This document shows, piece by piece, positions 1-9,558 of a stretch of 64,000 bases of DNA (positions are counted from its first letter, which is position 1; each line of letters begins with the position of its first letter). Made by a program: the position numbers and the translations under genes. The stretch is from contig CAVPXC010000005.1 of NCBI GenBank assembly GCA_963709505.1, positions 1-64,000 on the forward strand, written 5' to 3'. Origin of the DNA: CAVPXC01 sp963709505 (lineage in GTDB: Bacteria > Chloroflexota > Anaerolineae > JAAEKA01). The notes beneath the pieces are model-generated. The model saw only the letters and a program-made list of their open reading frames with translations. It did not search any database and had not been told where the DNA came from.

Positions 1-69
1 CGAGAAGCAGCACGCGAGTTGTTCGGCGGCGAAAAGAAGTGTATGAACCAACGCCAGGAGGTAACAAAA

Positions 70-664
70 GTGGCCCACACTACTGAAGGCTCTGTGGCGG
101 GCCACCGGAGGTTATACGACGACATATTGGGATGGTATCAGAGCGCAGACCACAAAGCACAGGTCATCCTCGGGCTGGATGGCATCTTCCTGGCTGTGAT
201 CACCGGCTCGCTCTTCGCTGCACCGGCACAGCTCAAGGCCATCACGGCAGCCATCCGCCCTTGACATGGCTGCTTTTGGCTGTCATGACGGTGTGTCTGC
301 TGGCATCAGTGGTCAGCGCCGTTTACTGCTTGTGGGCCAGGATCTATTCTGGTTCGCACCTGACAGAAATGATCAAGTCGGCAGAACACGATAACACGGA
401 CACCACCACATACGCACCGCGGAGTCTTTGGTTCTTCCAAATAGTCGCGGTCTCAGATACAGCGACCGTCTTGGTCGAACGCTGAGAACAGTTGACGGGA
501 ACTTCGAGATTGAGGTACTGACTTCACAGATCCATATCCTTGCCAATAACGTACGGAAGAAGCACTTGGCGGTCGACTTCGGATTTTTGTTCGCTGCCGC
601 AACATTGGCCTCTTTTGTCTTTGCCGGCATTGCGTACGTCTTGCACAACCTGGCAAGGGGCTGA
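70..664 (+). pseudogene. Pycsar-effector-like membrane protein (DUF5706-type), frameshifted
   Basis: Likely a small membrane effector of the PycTM/DUF5706 type, which in Pycsar anti-phage systems responds to cyclic pyrimidine nucleotides. I chose the GTG at 70 because a perfect AGGAGGT (56-62) lies 7 bases upstream. The reading runs LYDDILGWYQSADHKAQVIL, a family-like entry, then a first hydrophobic segment. It shifts frame near 262 into a second hydrophobic segment (LTWLLLAVMTVCLL), then shifts again near 450-490 into a helical region and a last membrane segment ending at 664. Reading the three frames together restores a continuous four-part protein of about 195 residues. The upstream neighbour, where a cyclase would be expected, is outside the window. 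The family call is from memory of the domain pattern and is moderately sure. Confidence 0.45.
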
Positions 665-768
665 CGGAAATCGAGATGCGGCCCTGAATTAATGAGACGA
701 GATGCAGACAACAGCATCAGGCAATGGCAGACAGACCAGACCAGTCACTATTTGAGGAGGGGTCACCC

Positions 769-1415
769 ATGCAGAGCGATATGCTCGGCATGCCGTTTGG
801 CGACCATGGAGCGGCAGAAGCGTTGCGTATCCTCCGCCAGGAGCTGAGTGGTGGTTTGCTCTACACCCACAGCCGTGCCAACGCCAACACCAGCCGCATC
901 CTGGAGGCCGCGGCCTTCCTCTACGCGCTGATCGATCTCGACGAGAAGGGCATCATTACCATCGCCGAGGCCGACGTGGTGAAGCTGGCCGTCGTCGAGC
1001 GCCTCGAGAAGCGCTTCCTGCACAAGGGCATGGGCGTCAACATCCAGAACCTACGAGACAACCTGCCAGAGGCCGCGGAGATCGACTGCGTGGCCCGCAT
1101 CGAGTGCTGTGCTGCCGGATGTGGTTCCCCTTGTCCCAGCAAGACATCGAACAGGGGACGCCATTCAGTGGGACCTGGCAGTACCCGTACATTATCGCCC
1201 GGGACAGCCAGGGCTACTGCAAGCATCTGGACCGGGCATGCTCTCGCTGCACGGCTTCCGTCCATCGCCCATTGCCCTGCCGGATGTTCGATTGCCGCAC
1301 AGACCCTTGCATCTGGCTGTATTTCGAGAGGGTGATCAACTCTGAGTTGGAGTTCCTGTTCCAGGACCGGCAGCCGAGGAAAGCCCGACCAACAGATCAG
1401 TCAGGCAGAGACTAA
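769..1415 (+). pseudogene. YkgJ-family cysteine-cluster protein with N-terminal helical domain, frameshifted
   Basis: The ATG at 769 has GAGGAGG 8 bases upstream. About 110 N-terminal residues form a helical domain containing YTHSRANANTSR and LEKRFLHKGMG. After one frame change near 1105 the protein continues with a cysteine-rich part typical of the YkgJ/CxxCxxCC putative metal-cluster family: CCRMWFPLS, then YCKHLDR, a CxR step, RPLPCRMFDCRTD and IWLYFER. The reaction is unknown for the family; the cysteines probably bind zinc or iron. It lies directly upstream of the giant toxin gene. A second, shorter copy of the N-terminal domain is present at 9235-9519, beyond the IS21 element, so this domain is repeated locally. 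The break may be a sequencing indel. Confidence 0.55.
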
Positions 1416-1446
1416 GCTACTGCAGTTGTGTTATTGAGTACGCGCC

Positions 1447-4400
1447 ATGCCACCGACCAAGACCCAGGTTGAGCCGCAAACCAAGGCTGCGCCGGCCACG
1501 GCGACCGCCAAGCAGCCCGTGTTGCCCGAAAAGCAGGGTGGGCCGGCGCAATTGGCGCGCGCCGCCGGAAGCGCCTCTTCCCCGCTACCTCCTCCCGATG
1601 GTTCACCCTCTCTGGCCCCGCGGCGGTGAGATGGTCGCGGATCAGGGGCAGATGGGTGCGGCGGGGCGCGGATGGCGAACACCATGCAAAGGCGTATCGG
1701 CAATGCGCATATGGCACGCATCTTGTCTGCGCCAGCGGCTCCACCTGCCCGCTCGACCACACTTACGACGGCTACCCGGGCAGAAACAGAGGCAGTACCC
1801 CCGAGGAAGAGAAACCGACCCATAAGACAGCAGTCGACACCCAGTCAGAAACGACGGTGACGCCTCAGATACACGCCCTCGCGCCCGATCCGGGGGAAAC
1901 TAATGCTCCCAGCCCCTGGACCACTTCCTGGACGTTCTGGCCTGGCACCAACCCCTACTGAAACAAACAGCGCTCTGGAGCTCGCCCAAAACCTTCGCCT
2001 GAATTGCCTCGTATGCGCCCAGGGTCAATGTCAGCCGTTCGTATCACTTGATGCCTACTACCGCCCCTACGACTCCATCCCTCGCAAGAACTGAAAGGCT
2101 CTGGGATGAAGCTGCCCGCTGGAACTGCACCACCCGAAGGCCGGCCATCTGCTGCAATGCCAGCCGAGGCGGTGGCCAAGGCTACTCCCATTGAAACTCC
2201 CGCCCCAGCCCTGACCCCGCCTGCAGGAACGCCTGGTGCCCTGCTGCAGGTCCCGCTGGCAACCGCGCCTTCACCGCTGCGCCTGCGCAACCGTCAGAAA
2301 CCACGGGCCGAGCTGGCTCCCGCAAGGGTGGCTCCCACCACTGCCGGCGCTCCTCAAGAAACTGTCGCCGCCAAGCCGGCTGCCTGGTATCTACGTCGAC
2401 GGGCCACGACAGAAGCGGCTGGTGCAGGAGGTGGCGCCCCGGATTTGCTTGGAGCAACCCGGGTCGGTGGTCCTGGAGGGGCAGGGGTTGGCCCAGGAGC
2501 CGGCACGCCGCCCCCTGCACCGACCATCGACACCAGCAGTACCGAGGGGTTGCTCCAGTCCCTGGGCGACCGTGCCGGCCAGTTCTTTTGGCCAAGCTGT
2601 GACCATGGCCGAAGCGGCTACCCCTCAGATCCAAGCGCAAGAGAAAACCGATCTGGAGGCCAGTTTCCCGGAGGTGGAACGACCTACCGGCCTGCCACGA
2701 CAGCCGAGGCCAGAGGTAGAGCCTACTAACCTGGAACGGGGCGAGGCACCAGAAGCCAAGCGTCCTGGCGGTCGTGAAGGAGAGCCACCCGAAACTCGCC
2801 ATGAAGTCGGCAGTCGGACCAGTGCCCGGCAGTGAGGTTTTCACAGCGGTAAGCGAACCACAAGAAGAAGAAGGCGGCGGGAACTGGTGGTACTTGCTGA
2901 TTGACCGTGTGCGCAACTTCCTGACTGCCCTCCCCACCACCGACTTTGGAGAATCCACTTCGGCGGGACCGCTGTCCGGCATTAGACATGACCGGAGAAG
3001 CGGATCCGACGCAGAATGAGCAGCAGCAGCAAGCCTCGGACCGGGAATACAGCGAGTGAAGCGAGCGCAAGCCGATGCCGCCACGATGGCGGACTTTGGC
3101 GAAGACAATATCTATCCAACAGTGCCCGAAGAGACGCTGCGACCTGGCTATAAACCAGAACCGCCTCCAGGCAGCGCAGTGGGTGGCGGAATGACGCCAT
3201 CTGTTATTCCTGATGATGCCCGGCGCTGCCTTCGACCAGGGCGCAGCCCCCTGGCTGAGCGACAAGGTCAACGAACAGGTTGAGCAACACCGACAAGATA
3301 AGGCCGACTATCAACGGCAATCCCAAGAGGTGCGAGGAGAAGGACAGCGTCAGATTGCCGAAGAGACCACACGGGTTCGCAACGAGCAAGAAGGGATGCA
3401 GCAAGAAGCGCGGAGCGATGTGGTAACTCGGCGTGAGCAATGGCGTGAAGAAGACAATGAGATCCAGGAAGATTTTGCTACTAAATCCGAGGTCAAGCGC
3501 AAGGAAGTAGACGAGAGAATTTCGACCGAGGTCAAAACGTCCGAGGCGAGCCGACACCGAGTTAACAAACGCCGAAACAAAAGCAGAGCAGGAGCGCGTC
3601 AAGGCTGAAACTGAGGCTGGCAGAAAAGAAGCGGGAAGCGGAGAACAGACCACGTAGTTGGTGGGACAGGGTCAAGGGCGCTATTTCTGACGTTTCTTCA
3701 ATGCCATCAAGAAAGCGGTCAATGCTATCTTTAATGCGCTACGCGGACTGGTGAAAGGAATTATCGAAGCGGCCAAGTTAGTGGTGCGCGGCATCATCGA
3801 AGTGGCTCGTATCGTAGTCGTGGGTTTGATCAAGGGCTTTGGTGGAAGTGCTCGTCAAGGGACTGATTACCATCGCTCTTATCGCCTATCCGGAGAAGGC
3901 GAAAGCCGCCCGTGAATGGATTGACGGCAAAGTCAAGGACCGCCGTCCAAGCAGTCAACGACGCTGCCGAGGCGCTTGAAGAAGGCCACCGACGCTATAC
4001 TCGATTGGGTTGGCAAGACCCTCGACACCCTTCTCAAGAATGTCCAAACCGCTTGGAACATCGCCCTGAGCGTCCTGCAACTGATCGCCACGGGCCAATT
4101 CAAAGAACTCTACGAAAAACTCAAGAATCTTGGGCCAGGTGGCCCGGGATGGCCTGGGAATGATTGAAGGGGAGATATGGAAGGAACTGGTCGGGTTTGA
4201 TATCACAAAGGAGTTGGGGCCCGCAATTGTTGGGCGGCGAGGCTGGCGAGGGCGGCACCACCTTAACGCTGCTGAGGCAGGTCAGGGGGACCCAGATAAC
4301 ATCAGATTTTCTTGGCGGACACCATTCGCGTAAAGACGAAGTTGTCATCGATCCCGTCCCGGAACTGGAGGTGGACGACGGTTCTAGACGAACTCGACGT

Positions 4401-5685
4401 GGACGAGGGAGAAACTCGGTCGCTTGGCGAAGATAACGACCCCGAACGCGGCGGTGATGGTGTCAAGGCCGAATTACTCCGTTCGCTCCCACAAGAACCG
4501 GTACCGAGCGGTCAGGAGCAATCCGAGGAAGCTGCCGCCCAAGCAGACCCCGCGATGCAGGAGATAATCAATCGCCGCCATCGTGGCCAAGGACCGAACA
4601 GAGCGGCTCGCCGTTATCAAGGATTTTATGTGGGAAAAGCATTAAGACGGGGATTAGGAAATTTCTGGAAGAGAAACTCAAACCAAATCTATGGTGGATC
4701 ATCCCCGCAGTGATTATGGCAATCGCCGCCTTCATTGCCGTAGAGATTTTAACAGCCGGCGCCATTACCGGGGCGCTACCCGTCATTCTTGAAATCGTGG
4801 CCGGCGTGTTCCTGGCTCAGGCTCTAGCCAAAGGTGGCGGAGGGTCTCACTTATCCTATCTGGAGAAAAGTTGGGCCGGTGACGTGGCCGGTGCTGGCTC
4901 GGGTGGGTTTGCCCGCGGGTTTGCCACCGGGGCAATCGAACTGGTCTTCGCTCTTACTGGCCGAGGTGGGTGGCGCTGGGTGCTAAAAAGGAGCCTTCAA
5001 GGCCATTGGGCGGGGTATACGTGCCTCGCTGCCGTGGCGCCCGTGCCGTTGGTAGGGCTGTCGCTGGAGTGGCTAAAGCGGCTGTCAAGGGATTGGTCAA
5101 AGGCGTGCTCTGTACGTTGGGAAAGTTGGCGGTTAAGGCGGCTAAAATCATTGGGCGCCTAGTGGCCAAGGGGTGGTAAAATTGTCCTTGAGAAGGGACG
5201 CCTGTTCTTCAAGGTATCGCGCACCTTCGCCAGGGGAATTAAGAAGCTAGATGAATTGTTCCAACGCCTGAAGGCTTGGTTCGGCAAGTTCAAAGGGTTT
5301 GTGACCGAAAATCGTGAAGCGCCAAATTCCTCATTTACGCTCTTTTCAACCCACGGGTGTTGGTTGGTGCCATTCCGAACAAAGGATCAACTGCATACAA
5401 GAGGCTATTGAAGAAGTTAGATCGAGCAAGAAATGTGAAAGGCAATGCGGGTATTGGTCGAGCAACACGAGCAGAATCAGACTTTCTTGGTAAAGGGTGG
5501 GTTGGTGATAATTACAAGGAAACACCTGTCGGTTTGATCTCTAAAGACTCGGCTACGGCAATATCGTTATCCAACGGCGGAGACGTTGCCATTCGCTGAG
5601 ACGGGAGTGCAGGCCAACTTTCAACATCGCCCGGTGCCTCTCGGGAGCATGGAAGAATACGCAGATCTCGAATATCACGGACTAG
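1447..5685 (+). pseudogene. Giant polymorphic toxin / contractile-injection cargo-like protein, broken by many frameshifts
   Basis: Stitching successive frames gives one protein of about 1,400 residues, interrupted by at least ten single-base shifts. Order of parts: a Pro/Ala/Thr-rich N-terminus; an LQRxIGN-like motif (MQRRIGNAHMAR, from 1684), which is common near the start of DUF4157-type cargo proteins; a long Pro/Ala/Glu-rich linker; a charged coiled coil (about 3213-3640, QHRQDKADYQRQSQEVRGEG); WWDRVKGAISDV followed by amphipathic helices (3660-4160); an acidic linker; a strongly hydrophobic block (about 4685-4830); glycine-rich helices; and a C-terminal toxin domain (about 5350-5685) with FLGKGWVGDNY and VQANFQHR. 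That domain ends with WKNTQISNITD and TAG at 5683-5685. The next gene is Imm8-like and starts 5 bases later. I do not see the HExxH of DUF4157. The toxin activity is not identified. Confidence 0.55.
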
Positions 5686-5690
5686 GGCTT

Positions 5691-6081
5691 ATGATACCAA
5701 TAATCAAAAACGTGTTTAGCTCAGATGTGAAGGATTGGGTTTCTTGGAAACCGGACACACTGAGTGATGTCGATTTTCCCTTAGAGTTAACCATTGGTCC
5801 ATCTGGACAGGTAGGCGGTGAAAACTTTGAGGTGTTAATCTCTACACCCGAGGCTTTGCGGGCACATCCAGAACTGGGCTATTGTTTTTCTGGGCAGCAT
5901 ATCTTGATCGTGATGAGCTATGACTGGACACTTATCTATTCGAAGCTTGAAGAACTCGGTGAGTGAGTGCGAAGGCGAAAGTTGGAAAGATATTGTCCAT
6001 TGCTTATCGAAAATGTTTCACTGGGAGTTCGAGGATTATCAAGATCTGGACGACCAAGATGATGAGATACTGAAATTCTGA
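5691..6081 (+). pseudogene. Imm8-like immunity protein, one frameshift
   Basis: The ATG at 5691 lies 5 bp after the toxin stop. The protein reads MIPIIKNVFSSDVKDWV, then FPLELTIGPSGQVGGENFEV, STPEAL and SGQHILIVMSYDW. It stops early at 5964-5966, but the neighbouring frame continues across the break with SECEGESWKDIVH and WEFEDYQD to a TGA at 6079-6081. GPxGxxGxExFxxxVxTPxxL, then GRHxLIVxxYD, then CxGxxW...WEFEDY is the pattern I know for the Imm8 family, whose members neutralise a neighbouring polymorphic toxin in the cytoplasm. Total length about 129 residues, normal for the family. The shift falls in the 16 bases before 5966. If it is a sequencing error, the pair may be functional. Confidence 0.65.
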
Positions 6082-6174
6082 AGTGAAATCACCAGTTCAA
6101 TCGTTCTCTGCACGGCGGACGTGTATTTGCGTAGTCGGAAGTGCGCGGAGCAGTCCCTGGCTAGTAATGAGCCA

Positions 6175-6180
6175 GATATT
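6175..6180 (+). repeat. Target-site duplication, left copy (GATATT)
   Basis: The hexamer GATATT directly abuts the left end of the IS21 element. The same hexamer follows the right end at 9091-9096. IS21-family insertion typically duplicates 4-8 bp. Confidence 0.85.
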
Positions 6181-6310
6181 TGTTTTTGTCAAACGAAAAC
6201 AGGGCCATTTGATAATCGAAAAGAGGGCCATTCTGGCTTCGACCCTGCACATTGATAATCGAAAACAGGGCCGTTTGATAGTCGAAAAGAGGGCCACTCG
6301 CCGTAGTAGA

Positions 6311-6371
6311 GGCGGTTGAAATGTGGGAAACCCGGAGGGCGGCCCGGAGGGTTTTCCACATTTCAACCGCC
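6311..6371. repeat. Large hairpin inside IS21
   Basis: Near-perfect inverted repeat: GGCGGTTGAAATGTGG at the left arm is complemented by CCACATTTCAACCGCC at the right arm, with inner arms of CCCGGAGGG type. It lies between the left terminal repeats and the third gene of the element and could act as a bidirectional transcription stop that shields the element's end. Confidence 0.7.
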
Positions 6372-6376
6372 CAGCG

Positions 6377-6682
6377 TCACCTGGCTTTCTTCGCCAATTG
6401 CTCGCAGGCCTGGTCGAGCCGCAGGCGCGTCAGGTGCTCTGACTTGCCAAGATAGACGGTGTGTAACTTTGAGGCGTTTTTGGAGTAGCCGTACCAGTAG
6501 AAATTGTGGCGTCGTTTCTCCTTTCTCGCCGTCAGGCGATTGGGGCTGGAATTAGGCGAGTAGCAGAAGCACGTTGCCGTTTGCAGCCAGGCGAACCAGG
6601 CTGGGGAGTTGACGACGATGCGTTGGCTGGTGTCGATGATGAGTTGACCCTTCCTGAACCAAGGTGTGCCAGCGTAAGGCAT
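6377..6682 (-). CDS. Small passenger protein of the IS21 element
   Basis: A protein of about 101 residues following istB. ATG at 6682 sits just after the istB stop (6685-6687); an alternative TTG start at 6688 would overlap it. Recognisable stretches are SPAWFAWLQTATCF, RLTARKEKRRHNFYWYGYSK and HTVYLGK followed by LDQACEQLA. I recall similar short basic domains near recombinases and IS elements of Chloroflexota and cyanobacteria, some described as hypothetical. The Lys/Arg-rich WYGY-x-YLGK core resembles an N-terminal arm of an integrase, which suggests DNA contact, but no function is established. IS21 elements normally have only istA and istB. Confidence 0.55.
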   Translation of the reverse strand: MPYAGTPWFRKGQLIIDTSQRIVVNSPAWFAWLQTATCFCYSPNSSPNRLTARKEKRRHNFYWYGYSKNASKLHTVYLGKSEHLTRLRLDQACEQLAKKAR

Positions 6683-6684
6683 CG

Positions 6685-7449
6685 TCAATCGCCTCCTGCG
6701 TGCAGCGCATCGCGCTGTAGACGCTGACGAAAGCGGTAGGACTTGCCAACGAATTCCAGGATGTGGGCCCGATGCGTGAGCCGGTCGAGCAGGGCCGCCG
6801 TCAGGCGCTCGTCGCCGAAGACCTGGGTCCAGTCGGCGAAGCGCAGATTGGTGGTGACGATCAGCGCGACCTGCTCGTAGAGCGCGGCGCAGAACTGGAA
6901 GATCAGTTGGGCGCCGGTGGGCGTGAAGGGAATGAACCCCAGCTCATCCAGGACGATCAGCTGATACTTGAGGGCCGCACTCATGAACCTGGGCAGGCGA
7001 TGCTCGTCCTGCGCCTGGAGCATGTCGTTGACCAAGCCCGCCGCGTTGTAGAAGCGCACCCGGCAGCCCTGGCGACACGCCGCCACCGCCAGTCCCGTGG
7101 CGACATGGGTCTTGCCAACGCCCGGATTGCCAACCATCAAGATCGGCTCGCGTTTGACGACGTACTCGCCCCGGGCCAGATCGAGCACGCGGGCCTTGTT
7201 GAGGTCTGGGACGGCCGAGAAGTCGAAGGTGGCCAGGTCCTTGAGCACCGGAAAGCGCGCCGCCTTGATGCAGCGCATCTGACGGTTCTTGTCCCGCTGC
7301 AGCACCTCGTGCTCGGCCAAGGCCAGCAGGTAGCGGTCGTAGCTCAGATTGGTTCGGGCGGCGTCCTCGGCAAACTTGCGGTAGTTGTGCAAGAACCCGG
7401 GCAGGTGCAACTGCTTGAGGTGGGTTTCCAGGAGCATGTTGCTTTCCAT
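6685..7449 (-). CDS. istB: IstB, IS21 transposition helper ATPase
   Basis: 254 residues, a normal IstB length. The ATG at 7449 follows the istA stop (7452-7454) by two bases, so the pair is translationally close, as usual in IS21. The N-terminus LETHLKQLHLPGFLHNY is the IstB DNA-binding start. The AAA+ core has Walker A GNPGVGKTH, Walker B LIVLDELGF, sensor VTTNLRFADW and an arginine-finger region DRLTHRAHILEF. IstB assembles on target DNA and activates the IstA transposase by ATP use. The gene is intact. Confidence 0.93.
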   Translation of the reverse strand: MESNMLLETHLKQLHLPGFLHNYRKFAEDAARTNLSYDRYLLALAEHEVLQRDKNRQMRCIKAARFPVLKDLATFDFSAVPDLNKARVLDLARGEYVVKREPILMVGNPGVGKTHVATGLAVAACRQGCRVRFYNAAGLVNDMLQAQDEHRLPRFMSAALKYQLIVLDELGFIPFTPTGAQLIFQFCAALYEQVALIVTTNLRFADWTQVFGDERLTAALLDRLTHRAHILEFVGKSYRFRQRLQRDALHAGGD

Positions 7450-7451
7450 GG

Positions 7452-8966
7452 TCACACCTTCGCCAGCAGTTGATCGTAGCACCGCAAGTTCGGCGCTTGC
7501 GCACCCACCGACGCCCAGGCTGGGTGGTCGCCGAGGTCGAGCGCCGAGATCGGCCGCGGCGGGTTGCTGAGTTGGCGCAGGCACAGTTCAACGCCGTCGG
7601 CGTGGGCGCAGCCGTACGCCAGCGCCTGCTGGACAGCCTGCTCGACCAACGGCACAGGGTGTTCAACACACAGCTTCAGGATGGCGATGAACTCCCGCAC
7701 GCCTTGACCGTCAGGCCATTGCTTTTTCAGAGCGCTCAGAAGTTCATCGAAGACCGCCGGCCAGGTCTCGCGCCAACGACGGATCGGCTTGGCATGCGGA
7801 AAGGCGCCGGGGCGCTTCTCCAAAAGCGACAGGTAGTGCAACGGATCGAGAAAGTCCTGGTTGTGACCATAGCAGCGCGCATGGCTGGCGATCACCTCCT
7901 TGAGATGCAACACATCGATCCGGAACGGATAGGCTTTGACCGCCAGGTTGGGCTGCGCCCGATCCACCGGCACGGAGTAACGGTTGCTGCCGAACTCCAC
8001 TTGGCTGTACGGATTGAGCACGACCGGCCTGCTGACACAGCACTCGCAGTCGTGCTCTGGCCGACGCCGTAAATGCGGCTTTTCCAGCTCCCAAGCCTGG
8101 CCGATGATCACCTCCTGGCCATCCACCTTGCGTTGGTCGTCGGCGAGGCACTCTTTCAGGAGCAGTGCGTTCAGCTCCTCGAACGAGGCGACATCGGGCA
8201 AGGGTACCATGAAGTTGCGCCGGCCGAAGCCGACACCGTGTTCGACGCCGCCCTTCTGATTGCCCTTGCCGGGCGTGCAGAAGTGGCTCTCGAACAGGTA
8301 ATGGCTGCGGAACACGATGAAAGCCTGTTGTTCTAGCCGGCTGGAGCCCTGCAGAATCTTGTGCACCGCCGCTTTCAGGTTGTCGTAGCTGATCCGCTGC
8401 GGCACGCCCTCAAAGTGGCGAAACGCCCACACATGGCCTTCAAAGAAGGATTCCTGGTTCTGCGCAGGATACGCCCGCATGAACAGCTTGCGAGAGTAGT
8501 TCAGACGCATGTAGAAAACCTGCACCGTCACCTTCTCGCCGCCGATGATCGCAACGGCCTCGCCCCAGTCCACCTGGGCATCTTGGCCGGGATCGAACTC
8601 CAAGGGCAGGTACACCTTGGGCCGCCTACGTTCCTGGCGCCGTTTGCCAATGTAACGGCGGATGTTCGACTCGCTGCCGTGGTAGCCATTGGCCCGCAGC
8701 GTCTCGTAGATCTTGTGGCTGGTGTAGCGTTGCTTACGCGGTAGGTGTTCGTTGTCCGCCAACAACTGATCGATCTGAACTTTGTAGGGACCTAGCACCG
8801 GCGCCTCGCGCAGCGCCTTCAGGGTGTAGGCCCCTGGCTCTGCCGAGACGATCGCCTTATTGACCGTATCCCGGGAACACCCGATCTCACGCGCAATGCG
8901 CCGAATGCTCTTGTGTTCCAGAAAGTACGCCTGTCGTATTTGTTCGCGTTTTTCCACCGTGATCAT
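7452..8966 (-). CDS. istA: IstA, IS21 transposase
   Basis: 504 residues from the ATG at 8966, which has GGAG 6 bases upstream; an in-frame ATG at 8984 is the alternative. The N-terminal helix-turn-helix reads SIRRIAREIGCSRDTVNKAI. The DDE catalytic domain starts near AQVDWGEA (first Asp) and continues VQVFYMRLNYSRKLF, then RISYDNLKAAV (second Asp) and GNQKGGVEHGVGFGR (Glu). A C-terminal half with SNRYSVPVD is typical of IstA. It cuts and joins the IS ends and binds the multiple terminal repeats. No frameshift. Confidence 0.93.
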   Translation of the reverse strand: MITVEKREQIRQAYFLEHKSIRRIAREIGCSRDTVNKAIVSAEPGAYTLKALREAPVLGPYKVQIDQLLADNEHLPRKQRYTSHKIYETLRANGYHGSESNIRRYIGKRRQERRRPKVYLPLEFDPGQDAQVDWGEAVAIIGGEKVTVQVFYMRLNYSRKLFMRAYPAQNQESFFEGHVWAFRHFEGVPQRISYDNLKAAVHKILQGSSRLEQQAFIVFRSHYLFESHFCTPGKGNQKGGVEHGVGFGRRNFMVPLPDVASFEELNALLLKECLADDQRKVDGQEVIIGQAWELEKPHLRRRPEHDCECCVSRPVVLNPYSQVEFGSNRYSVPVDRAQPNLAVKAYPFRIDVLHLKEVIASHARCYGHNQDFLDPLHYLSLLEKRPGAFPHAKPIRRWRETWPAVFDELLSALKKQWPDGQGVREFIAILKLCVEHPVPLVEQAVQQALAYGCAHADGVELCLRQLSNPPRPISALDLGDHPAWASVGAQAPNLRCYDQLLAKV

Positions 8967-8978
8967 CCTTTTCTCCAC

Positions 8979-9013
8979 TATCATCGGGTTTGCGCCTAGC
9001 TCACCCGATGATA
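8979..9013. promoter_or_regulatory. Inverted repeat upstream of istA
   Basis: TATCATCGGGT (8979-8989) is complemented by ACCCGATGATA (9003-9013) around a 13-base loop, just ahead of the istA start. It may be a transcript hairpin or an operator that limits transposase synthesis. The role is inferred only from position. Confidence 0.45.
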
Positions 9014-9090
9014 GCAGAGACCGGTCCGGTGGCCCTGTTTTCGATTGTCAAAATTCAGCAGGGTGGCCCTGTTTTAGTGTAGCGAAAACA

Positions 9091-9096
9091 GATATT
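9091..9096 (+). repeat. Target-site duplication, right copy (GATATT)
   Basis: Identical to the hexamer at 6175-6180, directly outside the right end of IS21. Confidence 0.85.
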
Positions 9097-9234
9097 GCCA
9101 ATTTCCGTTTTGAGGCAAGAAGCAGTGAGTGCTCTGAGGTACACTAGTCGGATCAATTAAGTACAAATTCTGTGGATCAACACAGGGCTACAAGAATTGA
9201 GTATGTCCACTTGAGTTAAGAGAAAACTTCACAA

Positions 9235-9519
9235 GTGCAAACAATTGTACTTTATGGGTGGCCCTCGCTAAGCTTGGCCAGGGGATTGTCGGCGGCGTGT
9301 CGTGTACCCACAGCCGCGCCGACGCCAACACCTGGCTCGTCGCTGGAAGCGAAGTCGTTTCTCTGTGCGCTGGTTGGACTTCTGGCCCAAAAAGGGCTGG
9401 TCACCATCGAGGAATTGGATGCCCGTAAGGACGTGGTGGCCCAACGGCTGGAGAAGCGGATTATCGATTTGCTTAACCAGGGGCGCAACCAGGTCGCCCC
9501 TGAGTTATTAAGGCGTTAA
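9235..9519 (+). pseudogene. Second copy of the YkgJ-associated N-terminal domain, frameshifted fragment
   Basis: One frame reads ALAKLGQGIVGG then CTHSRADANT, and the next reads SLEAKSFLCALVGLLAQKG, IEELDARKDVVAQRLEKR and IDLL, ending TAA at 9519. Together these match the N-terminal domain of the gene at 769 piece for piece: ALRILRQELSGG, YTHSRANANT, ILEAAAFLYAL, VERLEKR. The cysteine-rich half is missing. It is therefore a paralogous or truncated copy standing on the other side of the IS21 element. The frame break is near 9335. Between IS21 and this fragment (9097-9234) I see only AT-richer DNA without a gene. Confidence 0.5.
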
Positions 9520-9558
9520 GGCGTTAGCACTGGAGACGACTCTGAATGAGGTGCCACG

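Larger units (their letters stand above)
6181..9090 (-). mobile_element. Complete IS21-family insertion sequence
   Basis: A 2,910-bp element bounded by imperfect inverted ends that begin TGTTTT[T/C]G and share AAAACAGGGCCA about 15-27 bases in (left 6181-6208, right 9063-9090). Inside the left end the motif cGAAAAnAGGGCC recurs four times (about 6195, 6218, 6268, 6291), and the right end holds a second copy near 9030-9050. Such multiple terminal repeats are typical of IS21 and bind IstA. It carries istA, istB and a third small gene, all read leftward. It is flanked by a 6-bp GATATT duplication, so the joined target would read GCCA-GATATT-GCCA. It sits 100 bp after the immunity gene. Unlike its neighbours, its genes are intact. 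Confidence 0.9.

Noticed and set aside
1447..2900. DUF4157 metalloprotease-like domain in the giant toxin
   Set aside because: The LQRxIGN-like start is there, but no HExxH is readable in any frame.
2182..3108. Long minus-strand open frame opposite the toxin gene
   Set aside because: Low-complexity basic product with no ribosome site; the plus strand carries the toxin's domains.
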